From the NCBI GenBank assembly GCA_025936045.1, contig JAICUB010000033.1, positions 1 to 64,000 on the forward strand: DNA of 64,000 bases, given 5' to 3'. This document shows positions 51,142 through 59,470 of the stretch, piece after piece (the first letter of the stretch is position 1; each line of letters opens with the position of its first letter). A program made the position numbers and the translations under genes. Under the pieces are notes generated by a model, which was given only the letters and a program-made list of their open reading frames with translations, was not told the origin of the DNA and ran no database searches. The DNA comes from Polyangiaceae bacterium (GTDB lineage: Bacteria; Myxococcota_A; Polyangia; Polyangiales; Polyangiaceae).

Positions 51142-52641
51142 TCACGCGCCGACGTCGACGAACTGATCCATCTCGTCGAAATTGTATTCTTCGTTCGCGA
51201 GATTATCGAAGCGCACGTAGGCGTCCGTGTAGCGCGTCTCGAACGAGCCGGTCGGGCCGTTACGCTGTTTGGCGACGATGATCTCGGCGACGTTGCGCTT
51301 GTCCGCGCTCTCCTTGAAATAATAAAAATCGCGGTAGATGAAGAAAATCGCGTCGGCGTCCTGCTCGATGGCGCCCGACTCACGCAGATCGCTCAACTGC
51401 GGGCGCTTGTCCTTCGTCGTTCGCGTTTCGACCGCGCGGTTCAGCTGACTGAGCGCGAGCACGGGCACGCTCATCTCCTTCGCGAGCTGCTTGAGCCCGC
51501 GCGAAAGCTCGCTGATCTCCTGCTCGCGACTGCCGGCGTCACGGCGGCCCTGCATGAGCTGGAGGTAGTCGACCGCGACGAGCCCGAGGCCCTGCGCGGC
51601 GATGTGCGAATCTCCGCGCGAGATCTCGGCTTGCAGGCGGCGGATCTTCGCGCGGAGGTCGAGCAAGGTGAGCGCCGGCGTGTCGTCGATCCAGAGCGGC
51701 AGACGGCTCACGCGCGCCGCGGCTTCGGTGAGCTTCGGCCAATCCTCGCGCTGCGGGCGACCGGCGCGAATGCCGGCCATGTCGACGCGCGCCTCCGAGG
51801 CGAGCAAGCGGGCCGCGAGCTGCTCCTTCGGCATTTCGAGCGAACAGAAGAGCACGCCGTGTCCGGGCCGCTCGGCGGGCGCCTCGAAGTCCCCCCGCTC
51901 TTCGTGCTCTCCGGCGCCCTTCGGCGAGGCGACGTTGACGGCGAGGTTCAAGACGAACGCCGTCTTACCCATGCCGGGGCGGCCGGCCACGATGTACAGG
52001 TCGCCGCGGTGCAGGCCGGAGCACATGCGATCGAGCTCGCGGAAGCCGCTCTCGATGCCCGTCACGCCGCCGCCGCGCCGCGCCGTTTCCGTCAGGATGT
52101 CGAAGGCGCGATGGATCGCGTCCTTGGCCGACACCATGTTCGAGTGCGCCGGCACGCGCGCGATGTCGAACACCGCTTGTTCGGCCGAGTCGATGAAGCC
52201 TTGCACGTCCTCGCAGCCGGCGTAGCCCTCGGCCGTCACGCGCTGGCACGTCGCGATGAGCTGGCGCAAGCGCCACTTCTCCCGGATCATGCGCGCGTGG
52301 TTCTCGACGTGGGCGACGGCGGGCGTCGCGTCGGCGAGCTGCGCGAGGTACGGCGTGCCGCCCACCTGCGTGAGCCGGTTGCGATCGCGCAGCCACGCCG
52401 CGACCGAAACGATGTCGGCCGGCTGACCCGACATGCTCTTCAGGTCGAGGATGGCTTCGTAAATGCGCCGGTTCGCGTCCGCATAAAAATGTTCCGGCGA
52501 CAACGTCTCCTGAACGCGGTCGAACGCGTCCGTATCGAGCAGCACCGCGCTCAAGACGGCGGCTTCCGCGTCGAGCTCGTTCGGGGGGACGCGCCCGCCG
52601 CTCGGCGCGAGCTCACCCGCGCCCGCTTCCATGGCACTCAT
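51142..52641 (-). CDS. dnaB: Replicative DNA helicase DnaB
   Basis: The hexameric 5'-3' helicase of the replication fork. 499 residues: N-terminal domain (PPNELDAEAAVLSAVLLD), linker helix, then a RecA-type ATPase with Walker A AGRPGMGKTAFV (219-230), FCSLEMPKEQLAARLLASE and VDYLQLMQGRRDAGSREQE. The Walker A helix is followed by a ~20-residue charged insert (PKGAGEHEERGDFEAPAERP) not usual in DnaB. No intein is visible. Placed downstream of rplI, as in many bacteria. Confidence 0.96.
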   Translation of the reverse strand: MSAMEAGAGELAPSGGRVPPNELDAEAAVLSAVLLDTDAFDRVQETLSPEHFYADANRRIYEAILDLKSMSGQPADIVSVAAWLRDRNRLTQVGGTPYLAQLADATPAVAHVENHARMIREKWRLRQLIATCQRVTAEGYAGCEDVQGFIDSAEQAVFDIARVPAHSNMVSAKDAIHRAFDILTETARRGGGVTGIESGFRELDRMCSGLHRGDLYIVAGRPGMGKTAFVLNLAVNVASPKGAGEHEERGDFEAPAERPGHGVLFCSLEMPKEQLAARLLASEARVDMAGIRAGRPQREDWPKLTEAAARVSRLPLWIDDTPALTLLDLRAKIRRLQAEISRGDSHIAAQGLGLVAVDYLQLMQGRRDAGSREQEISELSRGLKQLAKEMSVPVLALSQLNRAVETRTTKDKRPQLSDLRESGAIEQDADAIFFIYRDFYYFKESADKRNVAEIIVAKQRNGPTGSFETRYTDAYVRFDNLANEEYNFDEMDQFVDVGA

Positions 52642-52970
52642 GAAGGCCTCAGCTTGCGAGGGCTCGCGCAGCGCGCAAACCCGCGCTGACGTTCAAAGTC
52701 CGAGCTACGTCTGGTTTCAGCGTTCCTTCGCTGCTCGTGCCCCCCTTTGGCCTCGAGCGTTTCGCTTCTTACCCAGACGACGACCATACCTTCTCCTCGG
52801 GTAGTCCACAGGTTCGGAACCAAATGAACGAAGCCCCGGGGATGCGTTTGCATCACCGGGGCCTTTTCGCCGTTCGCCTCAGGAGCGAGACGGCACAGCA
52901 CGGTTCTCTAACAATCCGTGCTTCGTGTCAATCCGAAGTTCGAGCGACGCGCTCGGGCGCGCCGCCACGA
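52642..52970. other. 329-bp intergenic region between rplI and dnaB
   Basis: No gene supported. It contains the terminator-like hairpin at 52833-52866, and ~190 bp of less GC-rich sequence upstream of dnaB that must hold its leader and perhaps a promoter. I could not fix a convincing promoter by eye. Confidence 0.6.
52833..52866. terminator. Intrinsic terminator-like hairpin after rplI
   Basis: GCCCCGG-G-GATGC (52833-52845) pairs with GCATC-A-CCGGGGC (52850-52862) around a GTTT loop, a 12-bp stem with one G/A mismatch. On the plus strand it is followed by CTTTT; on the minus strand by TTCGTTCATTT. It lies 109 bases past the rplI stop, so it likely ends or attenuates the ribosomal operon before dnaB. 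Confidence 0.6.
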
Positions 52971-53429
52971 TCATTTCTTCTTGACGACTTCGATCTTCAG
53001 CGACGCCGTGAGCGCGGGATGAAGCTTGATCGGAACCTCGACGGAACCGAAGCGCTTGATCGGGTCGCCGAGCTGCAGGCGACGACGATCGATCGGAACG
53101 CCCACGCGCTGGAACGCTTCTTCGATGTCCTTGCTCGTCACCGAGCCCCACATGCGATCCTCGTCGCCGGCGGCGCGCTCGATCTGCACGCTCACGGCAC
53201 CGAGCTTCGCCTCGAGCTCCTTCGCGACGGCCAGCGTTGCCGCCGCCTCCGCTTCGGACGCTTTCTTGAGCTCCTCGACGCGCGCGAGGTTGCCGGCCGT
53301 CGCCGCGACCGCCAAGCCGCGCGGCACGAGGTAGTTACGTGCGAAGCCCGGCCGCACCTTCACGACCTCGCCGCCGCTGCCGAGGTTATCGACGTTCTTC
53401 TTGAGCAGAACCTTGAGTTGAGTCGCCAC
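52971..53429 (-). CDS. rplI: 50S ribosomal protein bL9
   Basis: A large-subunit ribosomal protein of 152 residues. The N-terminal domain (VLLKKNVDNLGSGGEVVKV, PGFARNYLVPRGLA) and a long central helix are followed by the C-terminal domain (WGSVTSKDIEEAFQ). GTG start. It lies 8 bp after rpsR in the order rpsF-rpsR-rplI, the conserved arrangement (no ssb gene between). Confidence 0.97.
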   Translation of the reverse strand: MATQLKVLLKKNVDNLGSGGEVVKVRPGFARNYLVPRGLAVAATAGNLARVEELKKASEAEAAATLAVAKELEAKLGAVSVQIERAAGDEDRMWGSVTSKDIEEAFQRVGVPIDRRRLQLGDPIKRFGSVEVPIKLHPALTASLKIEVVKKK

Positions 53430-53437
53430 GGCTAGCC

Positions 53438-53710
53438 TCAATCGTTGGAGGTGAAGGGCAAGAGCGCGATGTTGCGCGAGTGCTTGACGGCGAGCTGGAC
53501 CGAGCGCTGGTGCTTGGCGCAGCAACCCGAGATGCGGCGCGGCACGATCTTCCCGCGTTCGCTCACGAAGTAGCGAAGCGACTGCGGGTCCTTGTAGTCG
53601 ATGGGCGGCGCGTCGTCGGCGCAGAAGGCGCAACCGCGGCGGCGGCCCATGCGGCGCGGACCGCCTCCGTCCTTGTCACCGCGCGGCGAGCGATCCTGTT
53701 GCTCTTTCAT
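53438..53710 (-). CDS. rpsR: 30S ribosomal protein bS18
   Basis: A small-subunit protein, 90 residues. The conserved core is IDYKDPQSLRYFVSERGKIV, PRRISGCCAKHQRSVQLAVK and HSRNIALLPF. The zinc-binding cysteines are retained (CAFCADD and GCCAKH), so this is the zinc-containing form. The ATG overlaps the rpsF stop (ATGA), so translation is coupled to bS6, its binding partner on the ribosome. Confidence 0.97.
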   Translation of the reverse strand: MKEQQDRSPRGDKDGGGPRRMGRRRGCAFCADDAPPIDYKDPQSLRYFVSERGKIVPRRISGCCAKHQRSVQLAVKHSRNIALLPFTSND

Positions 53711-54243
53711 TTTTCGATCTCCGCGACGGCCGGAGCGGCCGGGGGATTGATGCTCTGGGGTTCGTCGTCGGCGTAGCCGCCGTCCTCGTCACCGAAACCG
53801 TCCTCGTCCGAACGCGAGCGCTCGGGGCTACGCTCGAAGCCCAAGATCTGCTCGATGCGCTCGCCCTCGTCCTCGCCCGGTTGCGGCGGATCGACGGCTT
53901 CGAACTTCAGGTCTTCCGCGTTCACCGCGACGTTCGCGACGTCGACGTCGTCACGCACCTGGATGGTCTGAAACTTCACCACGTCATCGAGCACGCCGAG
54001 GTTGCGCTCGAGCTCGGCGACCAAGCCGCCGGCGCCGAGGTACTTCAGGTACACGTAGACGCCGCGCTTCTTCTTCTTCACCGGGTAGGCGAGCGGACGG
54101 CGGCCCCAGTTCTCGATCGAGGTGAGGCGGCCCTTCTCGCGGCCGAGCACCTCGGTCATGCGGTTCGCGACGCGTTCTTGGGCGTCACGAGTCACGTCGG
54201 GGCGGAGGATATAGATGGTCTCGTATTCTCTGACTTGGCTCAT
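53707..54243 (-). CDS. rpsF: 30S ribosomal protein bS6 with acidic C-terminal extension
   Basis: A small-subunit protein. Core residues ~5-100 (REYETIYILRPDVTRDAQER, NWGRRPLAYPVKKKKRGVYV) are typical. The chain is 178 residues, about 75 longer than usual, with an acidic disordered tail (QPGEDEGERIEQIL, DEDGFGDEDGGYADDEPQ). E. coli S6 also has a short glutamate tail, but this is longer and of different composition. First gene of the rpsF-rpsR-rplI group. Confidence 0.95.
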   Translation of the reverse strand: MSQVREYETIYILRPDVTRDAQERVANRMTEVLGREKGRLTSIENWGRRPLAYPVKKKKRGVYVYLKYLGAGGLVAELERNLGVLDDVVKFQTIQVRDDVDVANVAVNAEDLKFEAVDPPQPGEDEGERIEQILGFERSPERSRSDEDGFGDEDGGYADDEPQSINPPAAPAVAEIEK

Positions 54244-54304
54244 GCAGTCTCCTTTTGGACTGGGCGGCCCCCGAGACCTTCTCGGGAGCAAGGAGCCCAT
54301 GGCT

Positions 54305-54889
54305 TCAGCCCGGAGGCATCTGCCGGTGGGTGACGTTCATCGCGGCTTCGAGCCCGCGAGTCACGACGAGTTCCGCGGCGTCGGCGGCGCGCGCAACCAA
54401 GGCTGCGAGCTCCGCCCTTTCCGCAGGGGGGAAGCCCTGTAGCACGAAATCGGCAGCGCTACCGCGAAAACCCGGTGGCGGCCGGCCGATGCCGACCCGG
54501 AGCCGCATGAAGTCGGGGCTTCCGAGCTCTGCTGCGACCGAGCGCACCCCGCGCTGGCCCGCGTCCCCGCCCCCTAGCTTCAGCCGGATTTCACCGAAAC
54601 GTAGGTCGAGCTCGTCGTGGACCACGAGCACCGAGGCGAGCGGCAGCTTGTAGAACGCAGCCGCCGCTTGAACGCTCCGTCCCGAATCGTTCATGAACGT
54701 GAGCGGCTTCAGCAGCATCGCCGGCTCCCCGCCGACACGTCCGTCGGCGAGCTCACCGTGGAACTTCTTTCGAAACGGCGGCGAGCCCGCGCGACTCGCG
54801 AGCTCGTCCACCACGAAGAAGCCCATATTGTGCCGGGTCGCGGCGTACTCCGCGCCCGGGTTTCCGAGACCGACGACCAGCAAGGCCAC
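54305..54889 (-). CDS. pth: Peptidyl-tRNA hydrolase
   Basis: Releases peptides from dropped-off peptidyl-tRNA. 194 residues with VVGLGNPGAEYAATRHNMGF (catalytic His in TRHN), PLTFMNDSG and LVVHDELDLRFGEIRLK. The usual GGHNGLRS motif reads AGQRGVRS here, so the conserved His-Asn pair is replaced by Gln-Arg. Length and the rest of the sequence are normal. It follows rplY by 15 bp, a common rplY-pth order. Confidence 0.93.
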   Translation of the reverse strand: MALLVVGLGNPGAEYAATRHNMGFFVVDELASRAGSPPFRKKFHGELADGRVGGEPAMLLKPLTFMNDSGRSVQAAAAFYKLPLASVLVVHDELDLRFGEIRLKLGGGDAGQRGVRSVAAELGSPDFMRLRVGIGRPPPGFRGSAADFVLQGFPPAERAELAALVARAADAAELVVTRGLEAAMNVTHRQMPPG

Positions 54890-54904
54890 GTAACGCCGGC
54901 CGGC

Positions 54905-55600
54905 CTACTTCTTCTCGGCCTTCTTCTCGCCGGCCTTGTCGCCGCCCTTTTCGGCGGCCTTGTCGCCAGCCTTGTCGCCCGCACCCGCAGCCGCGCCCGC
55001 AGCCGCGACCGGTGCCGCTGCCGCCTCTTCCTCTTCCGGTGCGGCCTTCTCCGTCACGACGGCGATGACCGTCTGCTCCGGCGGCAGCCGAACCGTCACG
55101 CCTTCCGGCAGCTCGAGCGCCTTGGCCGGCACGTGACCGTCGACGTCGAGCTCGGTCACGTCGTGCACGATCTTCACGGGAGTGAGCTGCGGGAGGCAAC
55201 GCACGGGCACGCGCCGGAACACCTGGCGCAAGATGCCGCCCTTCACGACGCCGACGGCCTTGCCCGTCGTCTCGAGCGGCACCTGCACGTCGACCGGCTC
55301 GTCGAGCGCGATCTGCACGAAGTCGGCGTGGAGGATCGCTCGCGACACGGGGTGGTGCTGGTAGTCGCGGAGCAGCACCGTGAGCTTGTTCTTCCCCTCT
55401 ACGTCGAGCTCGATGACGGTGTTGCGACCGTGCTCGCTCGTGAGGACGCCCTTCAGGTCCTCGGGCGAAACCGCGAGGGACTGAGCCGCGAGCTTCTTGC
55501 CGTAGGCGACGGCCGGGATGCGGCCGGTACGGCGGAGGCGGGTCGCTTCGCCTTTTCCACGCCCGTCGCGGGCACTAGCCGAAATTTTACGCAGGTCCAT
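54905..55600 (-). CDS. rplY: 50S ribosomal protein bL25 (CTC type)
   Basis: A 5S-rRNA-binding protein. The L25 domain (~5-95: GEATRLRRTGRIPAVAYGKK, LLRDYQHHPVSRAILHADFV) is followed by the TL5/CTC beta domain (~100-185). An Ala/Lys/Glu-rich low-complexity tail (GDKAGDKAAEKGGDKAGEKK) completes the 231 residues. CTC-type bL25 is linked to stress in some bacteria. It lies between prs and pth, in the usual order. Confidence 0.95.
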   Translation of the reverse strand: MDLRKISASARDGRGKGEATRLRRTGRIPAVAYGKKLAAQSLAVSPEDLKGVLTSEHGRNTVIELDVEGKNKLTVLLRDYQHHPVSRAILHADFVQIALDEPVDVQVPLETTGKAVGVVKGGILRQVFRRVPVRCLPQLTPVKIVHDVTELDVDGHVPAKALELPEGVTVRLPPEQTVIAVVTEKAAPEEEEAAAAPVAAAGAAAGAGDKAGDKAAEKGGDKAGEKKAEKK

Positions 55601-55677
55601 GGGAGATTTCCTCTTACTTACCTTGTCGGTGGTCCAAAGTGGTGCGCCGAGCGGTCAACGAGACTTTCGGCTTTTTA

Positions 55678-56622
55678 TCAAACGAAAAGGGACGAAACGG
55701 AGTCGCTGTTGTGAATGCGGCGAATGGCCTCGCCGAGCAGCCGCGCGATCGAGACGGTCTTGATCTTCTTGCACCCGGACGCCGTCGGGGAGAGCGGGAT
55801 CGAGTTGGTGACGACCACGTCTTCGAGCGGCGAATCGGCGCTGCGCTGCACGGCGGGCCCGCTCAAGACGCCGTGGGTCGCGCACGCCACCACGCGCCGG
55901 GCGCCGCGATCCATCACGGCGCGCGCCGCGTTACACAGCGTGCCGGCCGTGTCGATCATGTCGTCCACGATGATGCAATCGCGGCCCTGCACGTCACCGA
56001 TGACGTGCATCACCTCGCTCACGTTCGCGCGCTCGCGCCGCTTGTCCACGATGGCGAGCTGGGCGTCGAGGCGCTTCGAGTAAGCACGCGTGCGCTCCAC
56101 GCCGCCGGCGTCGGGCGCGATGAAGACCGCCTCCTTGTCGAAGCGCGAGTTCAGGTACTCGAGGAAAACGGGCAGCGCGTACAGGTGATCCGACGGGATG
56201 TTGAAGAAGCCCTGGATTTGCCCGGCGTGAAGGTCGACACAGACGACGCGCGACACGCCGGCGGCAACCAGCAAGTCAGCGACGAGCTTGGAGGTGATCG
56301 GCGTACGCGGCGCGACCTTGCGGTCCTGCCGCGCGTAGCCGTAATAGGGGATCACGGCGGTGATGCCCGCCGCCGACGCGCGCCGGAGCGCATCGACCAT
56401 GATGAGCAGCTCCATCAGGTTGTCGTTCACCGGGTTGCACGTCGGCTGCACGACGTACGTGTCGAGGCCGCGCACGTTCTCTCGGATCTCGACGAACGTC
56501 TCCGCGTCGCTGAAGCGCGTGACCCGCGCTTCGCCGAGCGGCGTATCGAGCACGCGCGAGATCTCGACCGCGAGGTCGCGGTTCGCGTTCCCAGTGAAAA
56601 GACAGACTCGCTTGACCGCCAC
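55678..56622 (-). CDS. prs: Ribose-phosphate pyrophosphokinase
   Basis: Makes PRPP from ribose-5-phosphate and ATP for nucleotide, His and Trp synthesis. 314 residues: FTGNANRDLAVEISRVLD, RFSDAETFVEIRENVRG, DLHAGQIQGFFNIPSDHLYA and the PRPP loop DCIIVDDMIDTAGTL. It heads the prs-rplY-pth-rpsF-rpsR-rplI series on the minus strand. Confidence 0.97.
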   Translation of the reverse strand: MAVKRVCLFTGNANRDLAVEISRVLDTPLGEARVTRFSDAETFVEIRENVRGLDTYVVQPTCNPVNDNLMELLIMVDALRRASAAGITAVIPYYGYARQDRKVAPRTPITSKLVADLLVAAGVSRVVCVDLHAGQIQGFFNIPSDHLYALPVFLEYLNSRFDKEAVFIAPDAGGVERTRAYSKRLDAQLAIVDKRRERANVSEVMHVIGDVQGRDCIIVDDMIDTAGTLCNAARAVMDRGARRVVACATHGVLSGPAVQRSADSPLEDVVVTNSIPLSPTASGCKKIKTVSIARLLGEAIRRIHNSDSVSSLFV

Positions 56623-56859
56623 GATGAGCTAACTCCGCGAAATCACGACGCTCTTCTGAGCGGCTGCCGAGCGGGAGCGGACAACTAGCAGCCTGTCAAC
56701 GAGGTGTCAATCTCGGAAGGTCTTGGTGGCGCCCGCGAGGTACCGAGCCGGCGCAGCGGGGACCCAGTTGGTTTGGGGTGCGAGGGGCCGGCACCAGGCC
56801 TGCTTCGGACCGCTTCGAAAGTGGCTTCGCGCCGGCTGCGCCGGCCTAGCGTGCGCTAC

Positions 56860-58317
56860 CTATCTATAGGGATTCCTTATGTTTAGATCCTCACCCTTCG
56901 GCTTCTTCGGGTGCGTCTGACGGGAAGGAACGCGCGGAGCCGGCACCGGCGCGGTCGAAGCGACCGGAACGGCCTCGGGAAGCGCCTCGGGCGTAGTGAC
57001 CGGTGTCGTATCGACGGGCGCGGGGACGGCTGCCGGCGCCGGCACGGGCACGGGTGCCGGCGCGGCCGCCGCGGCGCGGGCCGGGAGCTTTACGCCCGCC
57101 GCCGGAGGCGTCGAGGGCGCGCGTGGACCGCGCAAGAGGAAGCCGCCGATGCCCGCGAGCGCGGTGACGAAGAGCCCGACGAGGGCGATGCGAGCCCGCG
57201 AGCGCGCGACGCCGGAGCGACGCGAGAGCTCGCCCGTGACGCCGTGCACCCCCTCGGGGATCGACATGGCGCCGACCGAGACGCTCGACGGCGTGAGCGG
57301 CGTGAGCGGGCGGCTCGGTTCGCTCCGTGCGAGCCACGCGCGCACGGCGTCGCGTTGTTGCTCGAGCTCCTCGCCGATCGTCTCTTTGACGAAGGCCGCG
57401 ACGTCGCGCGGTGCGGCGATGCCGTCGCGGGTCACGCCGGCTTCCTCGAGCGCGTCGGCGAATTGTGCCGCGGTCGTGTAACGTCTGTCCGGATCGCGCT
57501 CGAGCGCGCGGTGCACGGCGTCGGCGACTTCACTGCTGAGGTGAGGCGCGACGCGCGTGAGCAACGGGATTTCCTCGTTCATCACGCGCTGGAGCGTCGC
57601 GGCTTCGTTGTCGGCCTTGAACAGACGCTTGGCCGCCAGCGTCTCCCACGTGAGCACGCCCGCGGAGAACACGTCCGCGCGGCGATCGAGCGCGTCGCCT
57701 TGGGCCTGCTCGGGTGCCATGTACGCGAGCTTCCCTTTGAGCTGCCCGACGCGCGTCGAGCCGAGGCGGCTCACCGCGCGCGCGACGCCGAAGTCCGTGA
57801 TGCGCGCGATGCCGTCGATGCCGACCAGCACGTTTTGCGGCGAAACGTCGCGATGCACGAGCTCGACGCTCTCGCCGCGGTCGTCCCTGAGCTCGTGCGC
57901 TGCATGCAGGCCTTGCAGCGTGTCGATGACGATGCGGAGCGCGATCGGAGTCGGGATGCGTTGGCCGTTGCTCGCGGAGCGCGCGATGATGCGCGCGAGA
58001 GTGTCGCCCTCCACGTATTCCATCACGAGGTAGTAGCCGACCGGGCTCGCACCCACCTCGACGATCGAGACGACGTTCGGGTGGTGAATCGCCGCGGAAA
58101 GCCGTGCCTCGTCGAGGAACATCTCGACGAACTCTTTCTCGCTTTGCAGGTGCGGGTGCAGGCGCTTCATCGCGACGAAGCGCTGGAAGCCGCCGACGCC
58201 GCCGAGGCGCGCGAGGTACACGGTGGCCATGCCGCCCGACGCGATCTCGCCGACGAGCTCGTAGCGATCGACGCGCTGTCTGCCCTGGCCGGGCTCGAAG
58301 AGCCGTGCCGCTACCAT
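56860..58317 (-). CDS. Eukaryote-type Ser/Thr protein kinase, membrane-bound
   Basis: A 485-residue kinase with all Hanks motifs: GEIASGGMATVYLAR, VAMK (Lys51), VHRDVSPQNVLV, ITDFGVAR and YMAPEQAQGDALDRRADVFS. A juxtamembrane segment leads to one transmembrane helix (IALVGLFVTALAGIGGFLL, ~380-400). Outside lies a Pro/Ala-rich stretch ending GEDLNIRNPYR, a tail type recurring in myxobacterial kinases. The ATG overlaps the stop of the upstream TPR-like gene (TGATG). Its substrates are unknown; the FHA proteins at 27-30 kb are candidate readers. Confidence 0.93.
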   Translation of the reverse strand: MVAARLFEPGQGRQRVDRYELVGEIASGGMATVYLARLGGVGGFQRFVAMKRLHPHLQSEKEFVEMFLDEARLSAAIHHPNVVSIVEVGASPVGYYLVMEYVEGDTLARIIARSASNGQRIPTPIALRIVIDTLQGLHAAHELRDDRGESVELVHRDVSPQNVLVGIDGIARITDFGVARAVSRLGSTRVGQLKGKLAYMAPEQAQGDALDRRADVFSAGVLTWETLAAKRLFKADNEAATLQRVMNEEIPLLTRVAPHLSSEVADAVHRALERDPDRRYTTAAQFADALEEAGVTRDGIAAPRDVAAFVKETIGEELEQQRDAVRAWLARSEPSRPLTPLTPSSVSVGAMSIPEGVHGVTGELSRRSGVARSRARIALVGLFVTALAGIGGFLLRGPRAPSTPPAAGVKLPARAAAAAPAPVPVPAPAAVPAPVDTTPVTTPEALPEAVPVASTAPVPAPRVPSRQTHPKKPKGEDLNIRNPYR

Positions 58318-59372
58318 CAGAAGCTCCCCCGGGCGCCGAACGCGGGCCCCGCGGCCCAGTCGAAATACGGTGTCACGTCGAGCTTCGCTTCGCCTTGGTC
58401 CTCCGCGGCGGGCGCCGAGGCGTGCGAACCGCCCCAATCGATGCCGACGGCCGCGAGCACCGTGGTGCCGATCGCGAGTACGCCCGTCACGCCGAGGAGC
58501 ACGTTCGTGCGTGCTTGCGCGGAGCGACCCTGCTTGTAGAGCGCGCAGCTCTGATCACCCGCGGCGCACTCGGCCTTCACCTTGTCGGCGCCCGGATTGT
58601 TGACGGTGTCGATGCCGCTCCAAACCGTGATTCCGCCCGCGACGACCGTTGCGCCTGCCGCCGCCCAGAACACGAACGGCGGTAAGCCGTGACCCTGCTT
58701 CGCGTTCCGCTCGACGTCCGGGTTCGCCGCCGGCGCCGGCGGCGGTACGGGCTCCGGGGGCGCTTCGGACTCGGGCCCCTTTTCGACGGCGGTGGCGAAG
58801 TCGACGTTGCTCGACGCGCCCGCCGTGGCGTCGACGTCCTTGGCCTCGCTGCGACCGCCCGCGAACCCTGCTCGCAGATGATGGGTGCCGGGAGCCAAAA
58901 ATAGCGTCCGCGTCGTCGCGGCGCGACCGTGGACCACCTTGTTCCCGTCCGCGATTTCACACGGCTGACCGCACGTCACCGAGACCTCGAACAGATCCGC
59001 GCGCGCGCGCTCGATTACCTCGGGCGCATTTTTCGCGATGTCCTCGTCGTTCGGGTACAGGGCGAGCGCGAGCACCGCCAGCGTCCCCGCGCGATCGAGA
59101 TCGCCCGCCTTGTCGCGTGAGCGCAGCGCGAGCTCGAGCGCCGTGGCGCTCGGCGCGCTCGCGTCGGCGCGCTCGAACTGCTCCGCCGCTTCCGCGAAAC
59201 GTCCGTCCTTGTACGATTGACGGCCGAGGTCGAATGCCTCGGCGGCAAGGCGCACCTGTTCAGGCGTCGGCTCCGACACCTCCGCCTGCGCGAACGCCGG
59301 AACGCTCGCGCAGAGGACGATGAGGGAGGCCAGAGTGCAGAGCACTCGTCTCGTGCTGCAGGATCGGTGCAC
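58317..59372 (-). CDS. Secreted/membrane protein coupled to the kinase (TPR/PEGA-like)
   Basis: A 351-residue protein with a signal peptide (CTLASLIVLCASVPAFAQA). A TPR-like unit follows (FDLGRQSYKDGRFAEAAEQF, ALALYPNDEDIAKNAPEVIE), then a PEGA-like beta domain (FEVSVTCGQPCEIADGNKVV, LFLAPGTHHLRAGFAGG), a Pro-rich linker and two hydrophobic helices (VFWAAAGATVVAGGITVWSG and VLLGVTGVLAIGTTVLAAVG). GTG 59372 is chosen near the signal peptide; longer starts exist. It may be the kinase's periplasmic partner; such pairs are common in myxobacteria. Confidence 0.65.
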   Translation of the reverse strand: MHRSCSTRRVLCTLASLIVLCASVPAFAQAEVSEPTPEQVRLAAEAFDLGRQSYKDGRFAEAAEQFERADASAPSATALELALRSRDKAGDLDRAGTLAVLALALYPNDEDIAKNAPEVIERARADLFEVSVTCGQPCEIADGNKVVHGRAATTRTLFLAPGTHHLRAGFAGGRSEAKDVDATAGASSNVDFATAVEKGPESEAPPEPVPPPAPAANPDVERNAKQGHGLPPFVFWAAAGATVVAGGITVWSGIDTVNNPGADKVKAECAAGDQSCALYKQGRSAQARTNVLLGVTGVLAIGTTVLAAVGIDWGGSHASAPAAEDQGEAKLDVTPYFDWAAGPAFGARGSF

Positions 59373-59470
59373 GATCCATGGAATCGTAGCCTTGATCCCG
59401 CGCTCGCGCGAGCGCTTCACTCCGGTGGTGTGTACGCGCATGTGGGCACGGCGCACACCTCAGGAAAAAG

